From positions 4,814,001 to 4,878,000 of the forward strand of contig NC_092582.1 in NCBI RefSeq assembly GCF_037975245.1: DNA of 64,000 nt. Reading direction: 5' to 3'. A program made the position numbers and the translations under genes. Below the pieces are notes generated by a model that worked only from the letters and a program-made list of their open reading frames with translations, did no database searches and was not told the origin of the DNA. Shown piece by piece: positions 1-11,200 of this stretch (position 1 is its first letter; every line of letters starts with the position of its first letter). The stretch is from Apostichopus japonicus (taxonomy: Eukaryota > Echinodermata > Holothuroidea > Aspidochirotida > Stichopodidae).

Positions 1-2040
1 TAATGAGTAGATACGCGATAGCAATTGGTGCGGGTCAAAGGTCATTTGCAGTCAATATTTAAGTCAATTTAAGAAAATCTTGTACACACAATAACTCATG
101 AAGAAAATCGTTCTTGAACTTTATACGTAGTATATAGATCCAGCTTGGTGAGTGCAAGACCCCTATTGAAATTGGTAGAGGTCAAAGGTCAACAGGTGTC
201 AAAGTGTGGAAACCAGTTGAACGTGGTAACTCCAAATTAAAGCTATAATTAAAAAGTTGCATGTTAAGCATCACTTTCAGCATAATTGTCATACGTAACA
301 AAACATTTCTGCATGGGTGGGTCAATTTCTAGACCCCTTTCTTCTATTCACCACTAGTCTGTGTATACTACCTTGCCAGTAGCGTTTCGGCGTTCTATAA
401 ATAGAAGGGGAATTCCGACATTAGTGTGGGGAATTTCGACATCATAAGAAAAGCACGTAATTTCTGTGGCGGGTATTCCATGTGGCTACTATACATCACA
501 TGGGTTGTACTTGTTACTGTTACTGTTAGACTAGAGTATAGACTGAGGTCCTCTTCACCCACCCACGTTTAGAGGCCGGATTATTCACAGAAACCGAGAC
601 AAGTATGTCAATGATTTGATTTTAATTTGACCATTGCTTTATCGATCGGTATAAGTTCAGGTATAAGCTATATAGCCTATTTAGTATTTAGCCTACTTAA
701 ATTAAGACACAGGCTTTAATTATCTGAGATTGTGAGAGTTAAGCCGATCAAGGGTTACGTACGTACGCTAGGCTGTATTGTATGCCTACAAGTACAATAG
801 TTAAGACCGTAATGGAACAGGTACCGTCACCAGCCAAGTAACTAGGCTTTTGTAGCTGGGTGAAATAAACATGTCTCCCCACAATCGATCCAATAAGCGA
901 CGCTGCAATGCTCATTTTCTGGACGATCGGTTATATAAGCACTATAGGCCTTGTCTATAGTGTGCACTATATAGATTGCCATTTTTATTGCCCATGGAAA
1001 CGATCATTCGATTTAGCTCCCACCAACAAAAACATGTTTTGGCAAATGAAGTTCTTGACATATAAATCAAAACCTGGCCAAAGGGAATCAAAATACAATG
1101 CTCGCTTTATATTATGTTTTTATATGACACAAACTGCATAGCCACTTTTGTCTCGAAACCAAGTAGACCTTGGCCATTTTCTGAGTGCTTTTGCTGTATT
1201 GGACCCAAATATGCTAGATATTCACATATGATCACCTAGCTTTGGTCAAATTTTTTAAACTGCTTTATTACAACCTTCGAGGAAATTTTCCTCACTTGGA
1301 CATTCAGTCATCTTGTGTTCCTTAAAAATGTCTGAGAACAATTTGAAGAGTAAATACCACCAGGAAGTTACCATCTTTTAAACTTCTAGCAAGTTTAGCA
1401 TGCCATAATTTGAGACCTGTACTGACTACCTTTAAAGTAGTAATTACAACCCTAGAAGCACTGATTTTCAGGATCCAAGTATTGAGTATCAGTTATAGAA
1501 TCCTCCGTACTAGAACCCGTACTATAGACACGTGAGGAAGACTATAATGTGATTGGATGTTGTGTACATCTGCACTGGTGTTTGTTGGAAACTACAAAAC
1601 TATAGAACCTTTTTCTCATAAAAGATGCCCGTTTGTTGCAAACTTATCATAATTTTTTGTATAAAAAGATTAAAAATAAATTATAATTAAAATAACCTTT
1701 ATTGAAAATTTTAAGAAAAGAGTAATTAAAAGTTGCTTTTTTGCTGAAAATGTTTTTCAAATACTGATTTTCTTCAGACGATTATACATGTATATCTTGC
1801 AGTTTGCACTCATTAATCAAGGTCAACTGTACCTGCACACCTTTGATGAGCCCCTTAGACTGCCCAATCTTCTGCTACCCAGCTCCCCTGTTCTCAAAAG
1901 ACTTAACCTCAAACAATTAATAAATCAATCGAACTATAGAAGATATGTCAGTTGTGTAATATGTTATATAGCACTTGGTAATCAGCTGGTTTCAATTCTT
2001 CCTTATATCTAAAGGCATTTCTGGGAGACACACAGCAACT
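1..2040. other. Upstream region of the MLKL-like gene, no coding exon seen
   Basis: About 2 kb of AT-rich sequence before the first coding ATG. I see no supportable exon; the short open frames show no family resemblance. Positions 1-280 look like degenerate copies of a dispersed repeat carrying two motifs of the AGGTCA-A-AGGTCA type (32-44 and 179-191). The promoter and any untranslated first exon of the MLKL-like gene should lie here, but I cannot place them with confidence. Confidence 0.5.
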
Positions 2041-2242
2041 ATGGCAGGAGAAGTCGCATCAGTTATTAGCCTAATAAGAGATGTATCTGCCATTGGGCTG
2101 AAAGCAGTGAAAACATTGAAGGAAGTTTCCAACAACTTTAAAGAAGAAAGGAATAGTCTAGAAAAGAATGTCCAAGATTTGCGTGAACGTTTTGTTTTTT
2201 TACAAAAGACGGTCGAGAATAGCCCCAAAGCAGAGTGGAGTG
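2041..2242 (+). CDS. MLKL: MLKL-like exon 1: start of N-terminal helical domain
   Basis: Encodes residues 1-67, starting MAGEVASVISLIRDVSAIGL, followed by a charged heptad-like helix (KEERNSLEKNVQDLRERF). The donor gtaagagt lies at 2243 and the exon ends in phase 1. The pattern of long amphipathic helices fits the first half of a four-helix bundle of the MLKL/HeLo type. Confidence 0.82.
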
Positions 2243-5200
2243 GTAAGAGTAATATGTAGATGCAGCTTTGGGTCCTCTAGGAGAGAATGTATTTTAAGGT
2301 CTGCTGTATAGACCCCAACTATAGCACGCTATCATGGGAAAGGCTTTTGAGATTACGTAACAGACCTGCCTTGGTCGTAAAATGACCCTCTTTTATACCA
2401 ATTAGTGATCTGCCATGCCTGCAACATATTTTTTCTTGTATGAGGGTCATTGTGGGAATGCTGTATGCTTAACTACAATGTAGACATGAACATATTTTCA
2501 CACAGTGTTAACACAAATTAGAGCCTAATGGTGTTAAGAAGCTATGCAGGCTAATTGTAGAGCCTGCAGGTCGATTAATGACCGTGGCAGGTTGATTACA
2601 CAATCACAAAACTTTCCAAGCTATTATGTGCTATAATTGGAGCCAATAAAGCAAATCTTTAAGCAAAATGTACATTAACCGTTAAAGTGAAACTGATTAA
2701 ACCAGCTCCTCTCACTTGTCTAGAAGAGAGTTCACCAGTGTGAAAATTCATTTACTGCCATTAAAGGGTGTGAAGACTCACACAAATAGAAACGTCTATT
2801 AGGGGGACCACCTACATTACACCCCGTCTCCACTGGCCGCCATTTGGTAACTAGTGCAACAAACTTAACACCCTAAGCAATACTTGTACACAGTATTCTA
2901 TACATGCTGTCAACTGTATTCTTCTGTGAAATTGTCATTTTTTGCAGGTAGAGGAAACAGCTGTAAAACTTTCATTCAAGTTTTCATTTTTTAAACTTTT
3001 TTTTTTTAAAGAACTTAAAGGAGTGCTTGATAGCATAAAAGATCTATTCGAGGATATATCGGTGTTTTGCACAAAGCTTGCCAAAGGTGATAGCAATCCG
3101 ATGTCAGGACTCGTTGGCCGATTTATACGGAAGTACTCAGAATATAACAAGAAATTTAAAGAGTTCAATTCCGCGTTGATAGAATTGGATTGTCATCTGA
3201 GTAAATGTGTTGGGGTAAGTAAGCCCAGGCTAGAGACAAATTTTATTTGTGGAAATATGTGTTACTGTTGGTAAGTTGGTTATCAATTTTGAAATTGCAT
3301 TGATCAAGCTGTTGCCAATCAACCCTAATAATCATTGGTGCTATTTTCATAACGTATATATTATGGCAGTGTACTTTAAAAAGAGTGGAATGCGCCTGGA
3401 ATTCACTTACATGACCACAAATGAGTTACAAACACTATGTGGTAAAGCATGCAAATATAAAAAGTTCAATAAGAAAGATCTAGAAGTTTGAATCATTTGA
3501 GAATATCACTTTTCATTCTTTTACATTAAACAGTAACAGTTAAATGTTGAACTGATACAATTAGTAGGCTAACATAAAATAATATTGTGTAAAAGTAGGT
3601 TGGCCTGAGGTACGTTTCGATCCTAGCAGGATCTTCTTCAAAGGCTAAATAACAAGTTACAGTAACAGAAGGGACAAAAACATGCACAGAATACAGACAG
3701 GTTAATGAGCACGGTGAACTAAAACAATATTACTGGAAAGTGATAATTCGGACCTAACTTTGCAAATCTACATCACATCCTTTGGACTTCATTTTGTGAG
3801 AAAAATATTGAGAGTCTTGCTTCCACACTTAATTTGTAAAAAAATACAATTAATTTCAGGATCGGCTGCTTGTTTGTGGCATGAAGTACGCAGAGTGTAA
3901 TACTGTAATACTGTATGAGTAGTGAGAAACACATGCTGATAATACATAGGCTGCATTGAGTTTGTAGCTATCTTCAGTCAAGGTATTCTGAATATTCATG
4001 ATTTCACTTTACTATATGTAAAATTTACAAAATGTGTTGAGAGATGGAAGGGAGAAGTGTTTCTCTAACAATAAGATTTAAATGCTGCCCAAGCCAAAAA
4101 GCTATTTATACTGGTCTTAAATTAAAAAACAAACAGGAATAGGGACAGGCCTGATAGAAATGTGAGTAGAGTTCACTATTAATGCATGTCATCCATTAGA
4201 CCTACATCACTGCAGGATAAATGCCCTGTTGGACCTATAGTCATTGATCTGTTGATTAGCCTATCACAGTGTGAATTTAAAAGTTGCATTTTCTCTTGAC
4301 TTAAAACATGACTTGTAATGACATCAAGTCACTTGCGCCACAAATAAATTGCAAAAACATTGACTTTTACGTGACTTGACCGGACATGTGATAAAAACAA
4401 ATGACTTGTGAGTTGTGACTTGATGCACAAAATATTGACTTGTGACAATAAGTATCTAGAATTAGGGATCATATATACCGATAACATGTTACATTTAGGA
4501 ACATTTTTATGTTTCGATGTGATTCAATGAGTTTGCAACTGCCTTACTTTTACCCTTTTCCGCCTTTTTTTCCTGTAGGATACTAACTTAGCAGTGTCGT
4601 TTAATATTGCAGAAGATATTAAATGTAATGTAGAAACAAGGGAGCTTGAGAAGGGTAAGTCTACACTACAGTATGCTCGGTGCAACTAATTATGTACAAC
4701 ATGATCATCATTGCGTGTGCTACCCTTGGTTACTGAAATGCATTCACACAGATACATACAGTCCTAACAGTATAACACTGAAGGCAAAAAATTACATTGT
4801 GACACGAAAAGTTAACGGATAGCATAGTTCAGGTTGAGTTGATCACCTTAGTTTCCTTTAGCCAGTACGTCAACGAGACATGCCAACTATCAGGAATAAT
4901 TTTGTAGTCAATATTCCTGGTGGAAATGATTTGAAATGCACCATCAGAGTTTAAGCTCACCTTGAGATGTAAATTAAAAATTATAATAAAAACTTGTCAG
5001 TATGTCATCCCATCAGTGTCATTATGTTCGTACAACCAAACAAATAATATAACAGTTTAAATTTACAGAAACAAAATTTAAGTTTGATAGTAACCATTTT
5101 TTTAGATGGAGACAGGCTCTAGTCACAAGTATGTATATGTATATTAGATCCTCCTGCAAGCAGGAACTCGCGAAGAAGCCTCATTGGCTTATCAAAGCCG

Positions 5201-8200
5201 CAAGCTGACCGAAGTCAGTCTCTTACATTCATATTAAACGTCCATTATTATGAATTGTTAATTGTCAACAACTCTGTAACTGGACAACATACATTAATCT
5301 GGGAGTGACTCGAACCGGGGACCTTATGATTGAAAGGCACCGGCGTTTACCACTGAGCTAACACTCCAAAAGTGTTGACTCCAAGTATGACTCTATTTCA
5401 TGTTAATAAAGTTAATGTTGTAGCTATTTCATGTTATTAGTATGTTTAATAGTAACATTACCTTTTCTTGATTCTTGCACTTTTCTGGACAGTTTGCAAC
5501 CAGTTAAGGGAGGAGTTAAAAGTGCAGAAAGTCGTGAACGAATTCATGAAAAAGCGGGGTAATTCAATTTTCATACATCTTTTACTCAAGTTGCTTATGT
5601 GTAATGTGGAAATGGCTTTATTTTCCTGTCTGTGAAAATGCCATTGACTGATATAAGTTAGTTGGTTTAAAGTTTTATAGGGCTATGAAGGAATTTGTTC
5701 CATGATGGTATATATAGTTTAGTCTACTTCAGAAACCCAAGGATCAGGAAGCCTTACAGTAGCTTATTTGAGACCCTATCCATGTTAGATCAAGGATGAA
5801 ATGGTTTATTTCGAGCTTTCTCTTTTCGATAAGTGTTCAGAGGATAATGAGGCAGGGGTGTGAATTCGCTCCCATTCCTGCTCCCGGGACCGGCATTGAA
5901 CATCCCCATCCGACGGATGAGAGTGTATACCGCAGCATCTGACCACTTTCTCAACTACCTTAGGTAGGCAAAGGCACCCCATTTGACATCAGCAGCCATG
6001 AAAGTTGTTTCGAAACCAAGTGAAGAAGAACAGAAAAAAACCCCGCTTTTGCCAACTTCACAAACCAGAAATATCAAATCCAATTTTTGAATACGTCTAG
6101 AGAATCTGGCCCCTGGCGGAATTTTGACCTGGGAACCTAAGGATTATGAGGCGGACACTCTAACTGCTGAACCATGCATTTGCCTTTGCCTTTAAAGACA
6201 CATCTGTGTGTATGTGTGCATATGGGCGTTAGTTTTGTATTCTGACCGAGGACTTGAACAAAAGAATTCCAGGTCCTCTGTTGTGATTTCTAAAGAATCA
6301 CCACATCCTCGGAAGAATTCTATTGTATGTGGTATTGTTAAGGTTAGGGTACGTGGATTTGAACAATGGAAAATACAATAGGGTCCTCGGTGTGAAATGT
6401 AATGCAAACGTGTGTGTGTGTATGTATGCGTGTATGTTGGAATGTGTATGAATCTGTGGACGTATAAATACTGCATTTATTCAGAACAGGTCAACACCAA
6501 TAGTAGACCTTCCACATACTTTCTAATGAGTAGCTACGTAGAATAAATCAGACCATATCTTCCCACCCTGCTGAAGACGAGGAGCAGAGTATTAAACATT
6601 GTCTCAGTATTAATCATAGTTCATTTGCTATTTGTTTACTTTATCCTTCTCCACAGCTGCTGCGAATTTTTTGGTAAAACCAGATGAACTTACTAATAAA
6701 AGACACTTGACAGAGGGTACCTTCTGCACGTACTATACAGCCAAATTGGATCTGGAGGAAGTGGTTGTGAAAGAAATCAAAGATGTGACGTAATTCATTT
6801 AAACGTCCTTACATGTTTATTTTGATTCACTGAGAATCACATGGACAATACTTAATAGAAGGCTGATGCAGTCCCTCTTGCCTCCCATGTAGAGAAGCTA
6901 CTAAATAAACTGCTAAAACCACTGCTCTACTTTGCACTAATTAGTTACTATTAGCCCCATTAAAAAAGTTACTGCCCCATCTTGAAGAAGGCTTCTGACA
7001 ACAATTGTCATTCTCTCAAATAAAATTGGGGGGATACCATTGTTTTCCTGAAGTCATTACCTACCATAACCTGTGGATAATTGTCTGTCAGTATAAGATG
7101 GAATACCTTGCTCTGTGATTTAAGGGAAGACTTTTGTCAAGGCAAAGATTATGTGTTTGGTGCCGCAGTTTCAACATATGAGTTCTGTTTGGTTCTGGTG
7201 GGTTGGTAAAATTTGGCTCACCTATGATAAGAAGGAACTGCATTGTTAGGAATAGGTCATGAGGGGTCAAGGGTCAAGAAGGTAAATAATGACAGATCTC
7301 GAGGTACATGCAGTTATTTAAAGTTATCATTATAGTTAAAGAACTCTGTCCCCATCTCTGGTGGTAATAACGTTAACGTACAATTAATGGACCGATATTG
7401 ATTTTGACAAATGAGTTTGAATCATCAAGATTTTGATTGTGCTTAGTGACAGACTCTTGCCAATATCCTTGTAAGATGTAAGATGCTATTAATATGTGAA
7501 ATATGTAAAAACACATTTAAGTGGATGCTGGTGTTCCATTTTCATACATTTATATAGAGGATCCAAATGCAGTTTCTATTACTCAGTGATTTAACAAGTA
7601 ACTAAATTTTGAGGAATTCCTTTGAATACTTCCTAGCAGAAATCCAGAGGTGGGATCCAACTTTGCCAGAGAGACAAGGAACCTCATGTTTTTCACATCA
7701 CCCAGTATAGTGCGTGTGTTTGGCTTGTGCGATAGTGAAGGTAGGTTCATTTCAAAATGATCTCTATATAGTTGTGCAAGCAGATAAGAGTGATTGTTAA
7801 GGATTATTGTAGAGTTCCCTTACTTACGTACTGGAGCAAATTCAACTGCCAAACCCTTCTGACAGTATATAGGTAGGGACAGTGGCGGACTGGCCACACA
7901 GGCATTTGGGCAATGCCCGGTGGGCCGGTGGGCTGGGGAGCCTGGTTAAACTTACAGCCCATTTTCACAGTAGTTAATAGAATACAGACTGGCTGCGTAG
8001 AAATATATTTTTAACTGTGGGAATCAGCTCATGATATCACCATGTTAGTTAGTCTGTTAGTTCGTAACAAAAGAACGTGCTATTGGCAACCTGTCCGTGC
8101 CAATGGATTTTATTTAGGTTTTTTTTTCTTCATTTTTTTCAAGCATGTCACAAAATGCTTGAAAAACTATATAAAATCCAGTCTAAAACATAGTTTTGTC

Positions 8201-11200
8201 TAATTTTGTTTACATTTTTAACTTTCCTCAGTTAATGAAGTGTTGCTTCTGGAAAATTATTTTTGGGTCATTTCTAAAGGATTATTGTAACCTACTAAAT
8301 TGAGAAATATAGCACCACTTAGCATCTAGGCATTCCTAAACTTCAAAAAATCTCAATGGGGGAGGGGGACACCCCTCACCTTAGACCCCTCCCCAGGATG
8401 GTGATCACTATGTAAGTAGCATATCAATAAATAATGGGCCGGTCTAGGTGGAAAATGCCCGGGCCGGTTTTAAGACCCAGTCCGCCCCTGGGTAGGGACA
8501 CGACTCGCACATACTACAGGAAATTCATCAATAGTATTGCCAGTGCAGCCAGTTGGGACAATTTCATTATGCTAATACCTCTCTAAACTGTACTCCAATA
8601 TCATGCTTTCAAAGCACTGTTGTAGTCAGTACAAACAGTTCCTTGACCTTGATCTGATAGAAACTTGATATTCAATACTGCTGGTACTGCAATATGTGTG
8701 CTCTGAAGCGGGACATGACACTACAGTATAGGAAAAAATCGTCCCAACTGGGAGGCCAGGCCAGTGGCCACATATATGCATATTCAAATCTTTAGTATAT
8801 ATGCATTAAAATGTTGATGTACAACTGTTTCAGAAGCATTCGTTAAAGGCACTACACTTGTATTTATATTGAAGAGAGTAGTGAGGGTTACATCTCTATG
8901 TTCCGACGTCTCTATGTTCCGACGTCTCTATGTTCCGACGTCTCTATGTTCCGACAAAAAGAAATAATTTCGGGACAATTTTTTTCATCCAAAAAATCGT
9001 TTGTACCATCGTTTCATCCCCAATATTTTTGGACCAAAATTTGTTTGAGAACAAATTTCAGGTCACAAACAATTTTCGGTCACAAGCACTGTTTGGGTCA
9101 TAACAAACTTTGGGTAACATTTTTTTTTTGTGAAAGAAATTTTGGTCTCAAAAAATTTTGTTGGAAAAAATGTTGGTCCAAAAAAAATTGGCTTCACAAA
9201 AAATATTGGGGTCACAAAACTAATTTTCTTGGTACAAAAATATTTTTGGATAAAAAAAAAAAATGCTCCAAATTTTTTTCTTTTTGTCGGAACATAAAGA
9301 CGTCGGAACATAGAGACGTCGGAACATAGGGATGTCACCGTAGTCATAGTGAGACTTGAGATTGCATTTTGCTGTCTATCGGTGTCAAGTAATTGTCTTC
9401 TGATTTCCTTCAGTTTTAAAGTTTTCGGTTTTGGAGTATATGGAGAAAGGCACTCTACGTCAAGTACTATCTGAAGAGAGAGAGTTGAATCTGGATAAGA
9501 AGCTGCACCTAGCCCTGACCGCGGCAAGGTCTCTCTACCGTATCCACTCTTGTCTCGTGCACACAGCACTACGAACAGAGAAGTTTCTTGTGAATAAAGA
9601 CTACACTGCTAAGGTAATGTGTAACATGGGATATCACGTAAGAAGAAGAAGTTTGCCTGCTCTGTGTAGGAAAATTCAACTAGACAAAAGTATCTACAAT
9701 ATGATAGCTTGTGCAGTACAATAGAAGAGACTCGGGATAAGCCCTCCAGTCAAAGTTATCCCTCACACCTCCACTCCCCCTTGAAGGTCAAGATCATTTG
9801 TATAGTGAACATAGATAAGAGTCTGAAGAGATGTAAACACAGTAACTCCAAAAGTTAAGCTTGGATGAATTTCATACTTTGTATATTTCTTTGTAGATCC
9901 GTCTTATTGAGTACAATAAACCTTATGGTATTCTATGTAAGTTAAAGTCATTTAAGGTTGACATAAGTCTGATAACATTGTAAACAGTATAGCATCAGAA
10001 GTAAAGCTTGGATGTGCTTTTAACCATATTGTATGTTACAAGATTCTTCTGTGCTGGTAAAAGGTTATTGGAGGCCAAGAGAGGGCAATCTTTGTAAACA
10101 TAATCACTCCAGATGTAAAGCCTAAATAAGCTTGATTCATGATACGTGTGTCCACTCTATTAAGTATGTCAACACTATCTTACTGGTGGTCAACGGTCAC
10201 AAAAAAATTTACATCGACAGTGGTCAAAGTTTGAGAACAACCCCAAAAGTAAAATTAGGTTGCATATCATACTTGGTTTTTGCATTCATCTTATTAAGTA
10301 CAAGAACTCATAGCATTTTGTATCACGAAGAAATGAATTTAAATTTTTTTGTGATATTTTTAAATGCATCTGGCAACAGCAGAAGGGATGATGTCATCAC
10401 AGCACTCCAGCAGGAAATGTCTTTATTTTTCGATATAATTTGTCAGTCATTTATCTACAAAGAAAAAGAATATTTCTACAAAAAAAGATACATTTTGATG
10501 AAATGCTAAGAACTTAGAACATTGACAGCTAAGGGAACATTCCAAATGTAACAGGTTACAAGGACAACTCAAGAAGGAGATTATAATAGCATAAGTAAAG
10601 CTTCCAAAGAGCATTTGCCCAGATGACATCACATATCCCCTACTATGATCCAACTTCCTGGAGTAGTTGAGGGTTTAACCAGTTAAAAACGGTCACATAC
10701 AACCAAACATATCTCAAGTTAGGGACATGATATTGTGATGGAGTTTGCAAGTAGCAGTTTGGAATATTTTTCTCTTTCAATGTTAGTTTAAAATTGTTTG
10801 TCACCAGAAAATCCTTTTAATTTGCAAACTCTGCAACGACCTTGACCAGCACTAGGGTCAGTGAGTGACGTCACTATGATGATCTCCCAGATTGCAGTGC
10901 ACTAGCTGTTCAGCAAATTTACCTTTAATAAAGGGTGTGAAGACTCGCGCAAAAAGAAACGTCTAATGCCGGTAATCTGACCTAGTTTCAAATGAGGTGT
11001 AACAGAAGTGTTAAACACCACCATCGATCCCAGAAAATACACACACAGCTTGCTACCGTCGGTAATTAGACCCTGGTGTACAGTCAGTACATACAGCTGC
11101 GGTCAATACCCACAACACAGTGTATAAACGATACAGCAATGGACATCTCAGGTCCAGCTAAAGATAACAAGGGTATCAAGTTTCATTACTGTCTGCATTT

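Noticed and set aside
396-403. TATAAATA as a possible promoter TATA box
   Set aside because: Common word in AT-rich DNA, over 1.6 kb from the start codon, with no identifiable initiator or first exon.
2948-3011. Upstream extension of MLKL-like exon 2 reading VEETAVKLSFKFSFF
   Set aside because: Its frame does not fit the phase left by exon 1, and the Phe-rich part is simply the translated pyrimidine tract of the acceptor at 3011.
5302-5367. Functional tRNA gene on the minus strand
   Set aside because: A and B boxes are good but the anticodon stem-loop is irregular and the sequence continues into a SINE body.
8898-9569. Open frames of 143 and 168 residues on opposite strands
   Set aside because: Both lie largely in the palindromic foldback element, which forces similar peptides on the two strands; no protein family seen.
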